Positions 56,853-64,000 of a stretch of DNA of 64,000 bases are shown piece after piece. Under the pieces are notes generated by a model. The model was not told the origin of the DNA. It saw nothing but the letters and a program-made list of their open reading frames with translations, and searched no databases. Made by a program: the position numbers and the translations under genes. How positions within the stretch are numbered: position 1 is the stretch's first letter; each line of letters starts with the position of its first letter. The DNA comes from AcAMD-5 sp044343935. GTDB lineage: Bacteria > Actinomycetota > Actinomycetes > S36-B12 > UBA5976. The stretch spans positions 3,929 to 67,928 of the forward strand of contig JBIJDU010000004.1 in assembly GCA_044343935.1 (NCBI GenBank), written 5' to 3'.

Positions 56853-57574
56853 AATCAAATTTAGCTGGCAAACATCTCTATTCCATTGGCGAGGTTATTG
56901 CCACACTAAGTCGCGAGTTTCCCGATTTGTCAATTTCAAAAATTCGCTTTCTAGAGGCTGAAGGTTTGATAACACCGCTTCGTGCGCCAAGCGGATATCG
57001 AAAATTTACCAATTTCGATCGAGAACGAATTCGATACATTTTAGAATTACAGCACGATCACTACTTGCCGTTGCGGGTAATTAGAGAACATCTGGATGCA
57101 GTTGATTCTGGCACTGAGAAGCCGATCGCATTAAAGCGCAAGGAGGGCCTGGGGGAGAGACTCTCTACCAATCATCTTTTAGTTAATCCTAATCTTAATA
57201 ATGCTGTTAATGCCTGGCTTTCACCCATGGAATTTGCTCAGATGTGTAATAGCAAGATCGAGCTAATTGAGGAATTGATTGATATTGGGTTGATTACCTT
57301 GAGGAATAACAAGGTTCACAGTTCATCAAAAGATATTTTTAACGTGGTAATAGATTTGACTAAACTTGGTGTGCCAGTAAAGCATTTGCGGATATTTAAA
57401 ATGAGCACGGATCGGGAAATCTCCTTAGCGGAGGCCATTACTAAGCCAGCCCGTCAGCGCAAAGGAAAACAATCAAATCAACAGGCTGATGAGCAAATGG
57501 TTGAAATTCTTTCCAATTTTAACAAAATGCATCAAATGCTTTTGAGCGCGAATCTGAAGGATAAGTTGTCCTAA
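56849..57574 (+). CDS. MerR-family regulator (Rv1828-like)
   Basis: A 241 aa DNA-binding regulator. The N-terminal MerR winged helix reads Y-S-I-G-E-V-I, I-S-K-I-R-F-L-E-A-E-G-L-I, and R-A-P-S-G-Y-R-K-F; the C-terminal ~140 residues are helical and lack obvious metal-binding cysteines. It overlaps garA by 4 bases. In the M. tuberculosis block the same gene is Rv1828, of unknown effector. It may regulate neighbouring genes. Confidence 0.9.
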   Translation: MKSNLAGKHLYSIGEVIATLSREFPDLSISKIRFLEAEGLITPLRAPSGYRKFTNFDRERIRYILELQHDHYLPLRVIREHLDAVDSGTEKPIALKRKEGLGERLSTNHLLVNPNLNNAVNAWLSPMEFAQMCNSKIELIEELIDIGLITLRNNKVHSSSKDIFNVVIDLTKLGVPVKHLRIFKMSTDREISLAEAITKPARQRKGKQSNQQADEQMVEILSNFNKMHQMLLSANLKDKLS

Positions 57575-57593
57575 ATTAGGTATCTAGTACATT
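57566..57593 (+). promoter_or_regulatory. Promoter of the DUF151 gene, probably leaderless
   Basis: TTGTCC (57566-57571) and TACATT (57588-57593) are 16 bases apart. The -10 begins exactly 12 bases before the ATG at 57600, and there is no Shine-Dalgarno. Confidence 0.5.
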
Positions 57594-57599
57594 TCCACC

Positions 57600-58067
57600 A
57601 TGAAACTTGTTGAAGTTTTTGGTGTCCGGGTGGAAATGCCAGGTAATCAACCCATAGTGCTGCTACGTGAGGTTTCGGGTGATCGGTATTTACCAATTTG
57701 GATCGGATCAGCTGAAGCCAGTGCGATTTCGTTAGCACAGCAGGGGATTGAGGCTGCTCGTCCGTTAACCATCGACTTGTTGATAGAAATTTTTAATCAA
57801 ACCAATTCAGTTTTAAGGCAAATTGAAGTTTCGCAATTGGTTGATGGTGTTTTTTATGCAGACTTAGTTTTTGAAGATGAACGCCGAATCTCGGCTCGTC
57901 CGTCAGATGCAATCGCACTCGCCTTGAAATTGAATGTCCCTATTTTCTCAGCCGAATCAGTGCTAAGCCAAGCAGGGATTACCATCGCCGAAGAACCGGA
58001 TTCAGAGGCTGAACTCGAGAAATTCCGTGAATTCTTGGATCAAATTAATCCTGAAGATTTTTCCTAA
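57600..58067 (+). CDS. Bifunctional nuclease-family protein (DUF151, Rv1829-like)
   Basis: A 155 aa protein with an N-terminal DUF151 domain (residues ~5-125): P-I-V-L-L-R-E, L-P-I-W-I-G-S-A-E-A-S-A-I, and S-A-R-P-S-D-A-I-A-L-A. Related plant BBD proteins were reported to cut DNA and RNA; the bacterial role is not established. An acidic C-terminal tail (~125-155) follows. It sits between two MerR genes as in other actinobacteria. Confidence 0.9.
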   Translation: MKLVEVFGVRVEMPGNQPIVLLREVSGDRYLPIWIGSAEASAISLAQQGIEAARPLTIDLLIEIFNQTNSVLRQIEVSQLVDGVFYADLVFEDERRISARPSDAIALALKLNVPIFSAESVLSQAGITIAEEPDSEAELEKFREFLDQINPEDFS

Positions 58068-58092
58068 TCTGGCGTGTCGAAGTGTCGACTAA

Positions 58093-58122
58093 TTGACCCG
58101 AGATAAATCCTAAGCGTAGAGT
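58093..58122 (+). promoter_or_regulatory. Promoter of the second merR gene
   Basis: TTGACC (58093-58098) and TAGAGT (58117-58122) are 18 bases apart, the best sigma-70-like pair in the window. It gives a leader of about 50 bases before GTG 58180, consistent with an SD-led start there. Confidence 0.5.
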
Positions 58123-58179
58123 TCGGCGTCCGCTGTATTCCCTTGACTTACCATCAGCAGCAGGACTTTGGAGGCTTAC

Positions 58180-58734
58180 GTGTTGGACCGCAACAACCCT
58201 GCTATTGACCAACCTGCCTTGTTCGACTTAACCGACGCCAAACTACCCAACTTGAACCTTGGTTATCGAGGCCCCATCGCTTGCACGATTGCCGGCATTT
58301 CTTATCGGCAGCTTGATTATTGGGCGCGAACTGAGCTGGTTACCCCTAGCATCCAATCGGCGGCTGGATCTGGCTCACAGCGACTCTATTCGTTCACGGA
58401 CATGTTGGTATTAAAAATCGTAAAGAAACTATTGGATGCCGGGGTATCACTTCAAAACATCAGAACGGCAGTAGAACATCTCCGAAGTCGAGGGATAGCT
58501 GATTTGTCCAGCATCACCTTGATGTCCGATGGCGCCTCAGTTTACGAATGCACGAGCGCTGAAGACGTTATTGATTTAGTTCGTGGGGGACAAGGAGTAT
58601 TTGGCATCGCGATAGGTCAAATTTGGCAGGACATGGCAGGTGAATTAGCGCTATTGCCAAATTCGGGTGAATCCGTGGTCCCATTAACCACGGATGAATT
58701 GGCTATTCGGCGAAATAAGAGACAAACTGCCTAA
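58180..58734 (+). CDS. MerR-family regulator (Rv1830-like)
   Basis: A 184 aa MerR-type protein: winged helix from C-T-I-A-G-I-S-Y-R-Q-L-D-Y-W-A-R-T-E-L-V-T-P-S through Y-S-F-T-D-M-L-V-L-K-I-V-K-K-L-L-D-A-G-V-S, then a helical effector-like region. Start chosen as GTG 58180, 6 bases after GGAGG; the TTG at 58168 overlaps that site. Mycobacterial Rv1830 has been linked to cell growth control; here function is open. It is also known as a neighbour of DUF151. Confidence 0.9.
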   Translation: MLDRNNPAIDQPALFDLTDAKLPNLNLGYRGPIACTIAGISYRQLDYWARTELVTPSIQSAAGSGSQRLYSFTDMLVLKIVKKLLDAGVSLQNIRTAVEHLRSRGIADLSSITLMSDGASVYECTSAEDVIDLVRGGQGVFGIAIGQIWQDMAGELALLPNSGESVVPLTTDELAIRRNKRQTA

Positions 58735-58739
58735 ATAAG

Positions 58740-58783
58740 CCTCGGTTATCAGGATCAATCCTTATTATGCCTCGTAACTGAGG
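58740..58783 (+). terminator. Inverted repeat between merR and the muramidase gene
   Basis: CCTCGGTTA (58740-58748) pairs with TAACTGAGG (58775-58783), one G-U, around 26 bases that contain a small AGGAT/ATCCT hairpin. There is no T run after it, so it may be a weak terminator or a structured regulatory element. I recognised no known riboswitch core. Confidence 0.3.
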
Positions 58784-58788
58784 AAGGT

Positions 58789-58794
58789 TAACTT
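58789..58794 (+). promoter_or_regulatory. Putative -10 box of a leaderless GH25 transcript
   Basis: TAACTT begins exactly 12 bases before ATG 58801. The purine-rich GAGGAAGG upstream ends about 13 bases from the ATG, too far for a good Shine-Dalgarno. Confidence 0.4.
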
Positions 58795-58800
58795 TACATA

Positions 58801-59880
58801 ATGTACATTATCGGCTTAGTTTTACGAGGGATTATTCTTGCATTGACGTTATCTCTGCCACTTAATCCAGGATTTGCAGCCGAACCAATTGAGTCAACTA
58901 CGCAAGAAGAAACTAGTCCGGGTTGTTTAGCTAGACCTACGTTCCCACCTGCGGTCGTTGAGCGATCTACCCGAAATAGACCATTTGCTTTCAATCCGGC
59001 CATGCAACAAATTGATGGCGTATTTGGCATCGACATATCCCGCTGGGATCATCCAGACGATAAATTGCTTGATTTCCAGCGGATTCGTGCGCAGGATTTC
59101 CGATATGTATTCATCAAGCTTTCGGACGGCGCTACCGCCCAGGCTCATGCCTTGGCCAAGAAATGGTGGCGAATTGATCGACCAGCGGCTGAATCTGCAG
59201 GTTTTTTGGTCGGGGGCTACCACTATGCGTATCCGAGGGGTTTTAACGCCACAGAACGCCGTTTAGACGCCTTGCTACAAGCAAGGCAAGCATCCCGGGC
59301 TTATGGCAAATGGCGTCCTGGTCGCTTACCCTTGGCGCTGGATTTTGAAGTTCTACCTCAAGATGGTCGTTGGACTCCTCGAGAGCTAACTGACTGGGCC
59401 TTGGTATTTTTGACCGAAGCCGAACGCCGAACTGGACGACCCCCGATGATCTATTCATACGCCAATTTCTTTTTAAAGCACATGGAGCCAGATCTGCAGT
59501 TAGCTCGCTATCCCCTCTGGATTGCGCATTACGGCGTGCATCTGAAGACGCCGGCTCCGATCGCGCCATGGTCATTATTTGATGGCTATGCGATTTGGCA
59601 ATTCTCTTCTTCCGGACGCACCCCGGGAAAACATCGAAATGTTGGAGATTTAAATCATTCCACTGAGCACTGGTTAGCAAAGCTGGCCGGAACTAAAACT
59701 AGTTATCAATGGGCTGAGCCATTATCGGATGCTCAGATAGCAGCTTTTAATTCAATTGCACGAAATGGAACTGGCGAACGATTCCATAGTCGAACTGGCA
59801 GTACTCGTGAGGGACTAACCACTTGGCAAAGTTGGCTTGATTCACCGGAGCGGTGCAGCGGATCAATTAATCAACCATGA
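58801..59880 (+). CDS. Secreted GH25 muramidase (lysozyme-like)
   Basis: Predicted to cut beta-1,4 bonds of peptidoglycan outside the membrane. A signal peptide (residues 1-27, cleavage after F-A-A) is followed by a ~50 residue linker and the GH25 barrel: G-I-D78-I-S, G-G-Y-H-Y-A-Y-P, the catalytic pair in L-D181-F-E183-V, P-M-I-Y-S-Y, and W-Q-F. Length is 359 aa, with about 70 extra C-terminal residues of unknown role. The stop overlaps the GDPD start. It is more likely a housekeeping cell-wall hydrolase than a phage endolysin, since it has a Sec signal and no phage neighbours. Confidence 0.88.
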   Translation: MYIIGLVLRGIILALTLSLPLNPGFAAEPIESTTQEETSPGCLARPTFPPAVVERSTRNRPFAFNPAMQQIDGVFGIDISRWDHPDDKLLDFQRIRAQDFRYVFIKLSDGATAQAHALAKKWWRIDRPAAESAGFLVGGYHYAYPRGFNATERRLDALLQARQASRAYGKWRPGRLPLALDFEVLPQDGRWTPRELTDWALVFLTEAERRTGRPPMIYSYANFFLKHMEPDLQLARYPLWIAHYGVHLKTPAPIAPWSLFDGYAIWQFSSSGRTPGKHRNVGDLNHSTEHWLAKLAGTKTSYQWAEPLSDAQIAAFNSIARNGTGERFHSRTGSTREGLTTWQSWLDSPERCSGSINQP

Positions 59881-60566
59881 CAATTATTTGGACCCATCGG
59901 GGTGATGGGGTAGAAAATTCCCTTTCCGCATTTCAAAATGCTTGGGATAAGGGAATCACCCACTTTGAAACTGATGTTCAAGTTACAAAAGATGGGAAAT
60001 TGGTTCTAGCGCACGATAACAATCTAGTTAGATTAACTGGTAAAAATATTGAAATCTCAAAGACCACTTATGCCCAACTGCAGCAATTTCCAATAGCACA
60101 TCAAGAGCCATGGGCATTACTCGATGAACTAGTTCACTCCTTTCCTACCGCCACTATCTCAATAGATTTGAAAAGTAGCGGTACGCTGCCAGCATCAATC
60201 AACTGGTTAGCAAACAGATCAAATTTAAATAGATTTGTATTTGGCTCATTTAATCATTCCCGAGTGGTCCAGATTCGTTCTTGTTACCCACAACTGGTCA
60301 CCGCTATCTCCCCTTATGAGTTAATTAATTTAAAGTTAGGGAGAAATGTTTTGGCGAAAGACAAGAAATATTATGCCATGGTTCCACTTGAAAAATTTAA
60401 GGTAAAGGTCCTAACAACAATGTTAGTTTCAAATTTACAAGAATTAAAAATACCCATCCATGCCTGGACTGTTAACAAATTAGATAACTTCGCCAAGGTG
60501 CAGCAACTTTCACTTGATGGTCTAGTGACCGATCATATTGATTTAGCTCGATCATTTTTTAGATAA
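59877..60566 (+). CDS. Glycerophosphodiester phosphodiesterase
   Basis: Hydrolyses glycerophosphodiesters to glycerol 3-phosphate and an alcohol. The GDPD signature is H7-R8-G ... E13-N-S, E31-T-D33 and H46-D47-N. Length, 229 aa, is the short cytosolic form with no signal peptide. The ATG overlaps the muramidase stop by 4 bases, so they share a transcript, while the 3' end overlaps lnt on the opposite strand by 15 bases. Confidence 0.92.
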   Translation: MTIIWTHRGDGVENSLSAFQNAWDKGITHFETDVQVTKDGKLVLAHDNNLVRLTGKNIEISKTTYAQLQQFPIAHQEPWALLDELVHSFPTATISIDLKSSGTLPASINWLANRSNLNRFVFGSFNHSRVVQIRSCYPQLVTAISPYELINLKLGRNVLAKDKKYYAMVPLEKFKVKVLTTMLVSNLQELKIPIHAWTVNKLDNFAKVQQLSLDGLVTDHIDLARSFFR

Positions 60567-62015
60567 TTTATTACGCAAATTCAGAGAAAATACAAGTATC
60601 AGAAATATCAAGCTAAACCAATGTAACAAATCCTGGAATACGTGGGATGGTGCGCTTGTTAAAGATCTGGGAAGTTCAGCATAAATTGAAGCCGGAATAT
60701 TCTCTGTTATCAAATCCTTTATCTCACCATTCTCAGTAATATGTGCAGAGATTCCGCTTGTTGAAATTACCAATGTAGGTTTTCCATTTGCTATCGCTTG
60801 CAGCCTAGTAATACGCAATTGCTGCAAGGGTTGTTTGGTGTCACCATATGTTGCATTGTTTGTGATTACAACTGTGTACACCGAATTTTGCGAATAGCCC
60901 CGCCAGATTTGATCAAATGCAACTTCATAGCAAATCAAAACTCCTAGCTGTTTTCCTTGGATGCTTACAGGTTGCGCCGCATCCCCAGCAATGAAGTCAC
61001 GCGATAATCTATCGAAACGAGATATCAATGGAGCCAATAAGTTCCGAAAAGGTAGATATTCGCCAAACGGTACTAACTTTTGCTTAATATACACAGTATT
61101 AAGACCAGATCTGTCTGATAGTACAGCGGCATTGCTTAAATTCTTTCCATTATCTAGGACAGCACCAAACAACAGTGCAATTTTCAGATCCTCGTTTAAC
61201 GAAGAAAGTGCATTTGTAACATCTGGGTTTAAATACGGATCAATGTCTGATGAATTTTCGGGCCACAATATTAGATTCGGTTTGGAAGATTCATCTAAAT
61301 TAGCAGCGGCATTCCTTGTGGCTTTAATGTGATTTTCAAACACCGCTGCTCGTTGAGCATTAAAATCCAAGCCAACGCGAGGAACGCTCCCCTGAATAGC
61401 AAGAATTCTTACTTCTTCGTTACTCGACATTTTGGGATCTATACTTGTAAGCCCAATTAGGAATACAAATATCGTAATCATCAAGATCATTGACTGCAGT
61501 TTATTCTCGGGATTCGATAACAAGGCAGCAGAAAAAATTGCCATGAAAGAAATGGATGAGAGCCCAATTACATATGATGATTCAATAAATGGCGCACTGC
61601 TCCAAAGGTAAGAGATACGCAACCAATTGAAACCACCAAAAGGAAAGTGCGCCAGCATAAGATCCACTAAAACCACTGAAAAACCAATTGAAAACGCATT
61701 AATTAGAAAATGGTTTTGTTGAACAAATCTTTTCCAAAGATAAATTGCAACACCCCAGATGCCACTTAATAGGAATGCTAAGGCCAACCAAGCATCAATA
61801 CCTAATACATTGAGCCAATCGAGCGAGAATAGCGCGGTGACAAACCAGATTGAGAAAGTGTATTGAGCAGCCACTACTTGGTCTCTTGTTATTATAAATC
61901 GTAACCAAGCTGTGAATCCTATTAATACTAAAATCCAATTTTGATCTACCGCGGCACCTCGAGATATAAGCCAACCGACAATTACACTAGTTAGAAATAT
62001 CTTGATAATGTTCAT
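60552..62015 (-). CDS. lnt: Apolipoprotein N-acyltransferase
   Basis: Lnt adds the third acyl chain to lipoproteins in the cytoplasmic membrane. About six hydrophobic segments lie in the first ~190 residues, followed by a carbon-nitrogen hydrolase domain with the catalytic triad Glu (L-W-P-E-N-S), Lys (I-K-Q-K-L-V-P-F-G-E) and Cys (L-I-C-Y-E-V-A-F-D), and a last membrane helix near the C-terminus. Length is 487 aa. In mycobacteria Lnt is fused to a polyprenol mannosyltransferase; here it stands alone. Confidence 0.93.
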   Translation of the reverse strand: MNIIKIFLTSVIVGWLISRGAAVDQNWILVLIGFTAWLRFIITRDQVVAAQYTFSIWFVTALFSLDWLNVLGIDAWLALAFLLSGIWGVAIYLWKRFVQQNHFLINAFSIGFSVVLVDLMLAHFPFGGFNWLRISYLWSSAPFIESSYVIGLSSISFMAIFSAALLSNPENKLQSMILMITIFVFLIGLTSIDPKMSSNEEVRILAIQGSVPRVGLDFNAQRAAVFENHIKATRNAAANLDESSKPNLILWPENSSDIDPYLNPDVTNALSSLNEDLKIALLFGAVLDNGKNLSNAAVLSDRSGLNTVYIKQKLVPFGEYLPFRNLLAPLISRFDRLSRDFIAGDAAQPVSIQGKQLGVLICYEVAFDQIWRGYSQNSVYTVVITNNATYGDTKQPLQQLRITRLQAIANGKPTLVISTSGISAHITENGEIKDLITENIPASIYAELPRSLTSAPSHVFQDLLHWFSLIFLILVFSLNLRNKLSKK

Positions 62016-62023
62016 GCAATATG

Positions 62024-63133
62024 TTAGATAATCACTAAATCTTTGGTCGTCCTGTTGAGAACCTCAACACCCGAAATAGTTGTAATAACAATATCTTCGA
62101 TACGAGCCCCATATAGCCCTTCTATGTAAAATCCAGGTTCTACACTGAAAGCTTGGTTAACTAGCAATGGCTGATGTAGCGCCGATCCGATGTATGGTTC
62201 TTCATGGGTTTCAACACCAATCCCATGTCCAGTTCGATGGATGAAGTAGTCCCCCAGGTTTTTTTCGATTAAGTAATTTCGTCCTGCCAGATCAATTTCA
62301 CTGGGAAGTGCGCCAGGTTTTACAGCAGCAATTGATCTTAACTGTGCTTCTTGTAGGTCCTTATATCTTTCTATGAAATCTCCAGGTACTGAATCAAATG
62401 CATATGTTCTCGTGCAATCGGAGCAATAACCTTCATGACTGGTTCCGCCAATGTCGACGACAACAACATCGGTGTTAAGAATTTTTCTATCTGTTGGTTC
62501 ATGATGAGGACTTGCGCTATTGGGACCAGCTGCAACAATTATGAAATCTACTTTTGCGTGTCCATTGGCCAGTATGAGCGAACCTATATCTCGGGCCACT
62601 TCTAATTCAGTTCGTCCTGACTTTAATATGTTTGGAACTTCTTGATGTACTAAGTCAATGCTGGCACTAACTCGTCGTAATGCTTCTATCTCAAACTCGG
62701 ACTTAACACTGCGTAAGTCATAGGTGAAGGATCCGGCAGGCTTGATTCGTGAATTAGGCATGGCTGCCGCTATGCCTAACGCTTTACTTGCCCACATGCG
62801 ATCATCCACACCTACAACATTGACCTGCCCAATCTGGCCTGCTATTAATTCATATGGATCATCAAATTCCCCATATGTTTGGATCGCCATATTCATTCGA
62901 CCCGCTCCCGAGGTCTGGGCAGGCAATTTTTCTAAACGAGGAACCAGTAGCCACGGCTCGCGACCCGGTGATATTACAAGGCAAGTTATTCGCTCTAGTG
63001 CCTTTGCATCGTAATCAATGAAATAGCGCAAATCTGGACCAGGTGAAATACAGAGCGCGTCAAAACCAAAATTGGCCATTTCCAATCTTGCTCTCTTGAT
63101 TCGATTTTCCAAATCGCCAGTCGGGATTATCAT
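62024..63133 (-). CDS. M24-family Xaa-Pro peptidase (PepE-like)
   Basis: A metallopeptidase of the aminopeptidase P/prolidase family, 369 aa. The five metal ligands are present: D227, D239, H303 (H-G-I-G-V), E332 (V-E-P-G) and E346, after an N-terminal creatinase-like domain (~1-145). It is divergent from the exonuclease gene across 42 bases, the same pairing as M. tuberculosis pepE (Rv2089c) and Rv2090. It probably acts on dipeptides or peptides with proline in second position. lnt follows 8 bases after its stop. Confidence 0.9.
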   Translation of the reverse strand: MIIPTGDLENRIKRARLEMANFGFDALCISPGPDLRYFIDYDAKALERITCLVISPGREPWLLVPRLEKLPAQTSGAGRMNMAIQTYGEFDDPYELIAGQIGQVNVVGVDDRMWASKALGIAAAMPNSRIKPAGSFTYDLRSVKSEFEIEALRRVSASIDLVHQEVPNILKSGRTELEVARDIGSLILANGHAKVDFIIVAAGPNSASPHHEPTDRKILNTDVVVVDIGGTSHEGYCSDCTRTYAFDSVPGDFIERYKDLQEAQLRSIAAVKPGALPSEIDLAGRNYLIEKNLGDYFIHRTGHGIGVETHEEPYIGSALHQPLLVNQAFSVEPGFYIEGLYGARIEDIVITTISGVEVLNRTTKDLVII

Positions 63134-63175
63134 TGAACCACTCTCTTTCTAAAGCAGACAGGTAAGACTACTTAA

Positions 63176-64000
63176 ATGAGCAAGTTATTGCTATTGGACA
63201 CAGCATCCATGTATTACCGGGCATATCACTCTATGCCGGAAACTATGGTTTCTAAAGACGGTACGCCAGTTAATGCAGTTCGTGGTTTACTGGAACGAAT
63301 AATTAAACTTAAGATCGAACGTAAACCAGACCTGATAATTGCCGCGTGGGACACGGAATGGCGACCTCAATGGCGGGTAGATCTAATTCCAAGCTACAAG
63401 ACCCATAGATTAGATCAAACCGATGAATCGAATGAGCAAGATGAGGCTTCATCTATGATGCCTGATTCATTAGGGGTGCAAATACCCATTATTGAAGAGC
63501 TCCTAATTGCTCTAGGTATTCCAGTTATTGGTCACGAAGAGTACGAAGCGGACGATGTTATTGGAACTTACGCACAAAATACACAATTCTCAAATACAGA
63601 AATCGTTACAGGTGATAGAGACCTGTTCCAGTTGATCGACAATAAAAGAGATGTTTCAGTTTTGTATACCTCAAAAGGAAACCTAGAGCATTATCGAGAA
63701 CAACAGGTATTAGACAAGTATGGTGTTAGAGCGGATCAATACGTTGACTATGCCATTCTCCGAGGCGATCCCAGTGATGGCCTGCCTGGCGTTAAGGGCG
63801 TAGGTGACAAAACCGCAGCAAAACTCATTAGTCAGTTTGGGGATCTAGATTCAGTTATCAAAGAAGCCGAAAGTAGGAACAGCGAAATTCGTGAAAGAAT
63901 TGCCGTAAGCATAGTGAACACTAAAGACTACTTGGAGAAAGCGAAAAAGGTAGTTCCTGTAGTAAAGAATGTAGATATTCCACCAATAAACAAAGTAAAG
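63176..64000 (+). CDS. 5'-3' exonuclease, Rv2090-type (3' end outside window)
   Basis: FEN-type nuclease that removes 5' flaps and RNA primers. Only the first 275 residues are visible. Metal-site motifs are D8 (L-L-D-T-A-S), E-A-D-D-V-I-G-T, T-G-D-R-D-L-F-Q-L, and the helix-hairpin-helix R-G-D-P-S-D-G-L-P-G-V-K-G-V-G. W-R-P-Q-W-R-V-D-L-I-P-S-Y-K matches the free-standing actinobacterial exonuclease rather than the N-terminal domain of PolA, as does the neighbouring peptidase gene. A PolA fusion cannot be excluded because the end is cut off. Position 63164-63169 (AAGACT) is a weak -10 candidate, 12 bases before the ATG. Confidence 0.88.
   Translation, partial: MSKLLLLDTASMYYRAYHSMPETMVSKDGTPVNAVRGLLERIIKLKIERKPDLIIAAWDTEWRPQWRVDLIPSYKTHRLDQTDESNEQDEASSMMPDSLGVQIPIIEELLIALGIPVIGHEEYEADDVIGTYAQNTQFSNTEIVTGDRDLFQLIDNKRDVSVLYTSKGNLEHYREQQVLDKYGVRADQYVDYAILRGDPSDGLPGVKGVGDKTAAKLISQFGDLDSVIKEAESRNSEIRERIAVSIVNTKDYLEKAKKVVPVVKNVDIPPINKVK

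Noticed and set aside
58143..58175. TTGACT as -35 of the second merR gene
   Set aside because: No -10-like hexamer lies 15 to 19 bases downstream; the pair at 58093/58117 is better.
59243..59680. 145-codon minus-strand open frame inside the GH25 gene
   Set aside because: Antisense to the catalytic domain, with no start signal or family motif.

Overview
The window reads as a compact, vertically inherited actinobacterial chromosome segment. Genes are short and tightly packed, and most neighbours overlap by 1 to 11 bases (ATGA, TAATG, TGATG). GTG and TTG starts are frequent. Gene order repeatedly matches blocks known from Mycobacterium tuberculosis: pyrF-gmk-rpoZ-coaBC-metK-priA-fmt-rsmB-rpe-rib; infC-rpmI-rplT-tsnR-pheST-arg; tlyA-nadK-recN-pyrG-nudix-xerD-parA-scpAB-rluB; pgsA-DUF881-sbp-DUF881-garA-merR-DUF151-merR; and pepE divergent from a 5'-3' exonuclease. 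Base composition looks AT-rich for an actinobacterium (roughly low 40s percent G+C by eye, not computed). With the 16S style and the streamlining, a freshwater acI-type lineage (Nanopelagicales) is my best guess; that is inference.

Layout. 1-6500: pyrimidine genes (3' part of carB, pyrK, pyrD, pyrF), then gmk, rpoZ, coaBC. 6500-12420: metK, a helicase-dead priA, def, fmt, rsmB. 12429-17520: rpe, riboflavin genes ribD-ribE-ribBA-ribH, then hisE-hisG. 17521-23151: infC (apparent ATT start), rpmI, rplT, an rRNA methyltransferase, pheS, pheT. 23195-30441: arginine genes argC-J-B-D-R-G-H, without argF. 30471-31736: tyrS. 31737-37170: one rRNA operon (16S-23S-5S, no spacer tRNA) with visible processing stems and a strong terminator. 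37190-46864: a basic, disordered TPR protein, two small proteins, tlyA, nadK, recN, pyrG, a Nudix hydrolase, ald, xerD. 46890-53445: parA, scpA, scpB, rluB, aroH, tyrA, a cmk-der fusion and tRNA-Pro(GGG). 53446-58734: apt (minus), pgsA, DUF881-sbp-DUF881, garA-like FHA gene, merR, DUF151 nuclease, merR. 58801-64000: secreted GH25 muramidase, GDPD phosphodiesterase, then lnt and an M24 peptidase on the minus strand, and a 5'-3' exonuclease running off the end.

Working together. The window supplies de novo UMP and CTP, riboflavin, arginine (one step missing), initiation and formylation of translation, rRNA methylation, chromosome segregation and condensation (ParA, XerD, ScpAB), and envelope lipid and lipoprotein handling. 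I see no prophage, insertion sequence, CRISPR array, toxin-antitoxin or defence system.

The most striking non-gene signal is a T-A-N-N-N-T hexamer whose first base lies exactly 12 nt before the start codon of nine genes, most of which lack a Shine-Dalgarno sequence. That is the geometry of a -10 box firing at the start codon, meaning leaderless mRNAs. At argC it is combined with a palindrome that looks like an ArgR operator. Other points of interest are the ATT start of infC, the cmk-der fusion, the GarA-like protein with an altered phospho-acceptor segment and no neighbouring gcvH, and several gene losses relative to canonical actinobacterial blocks.
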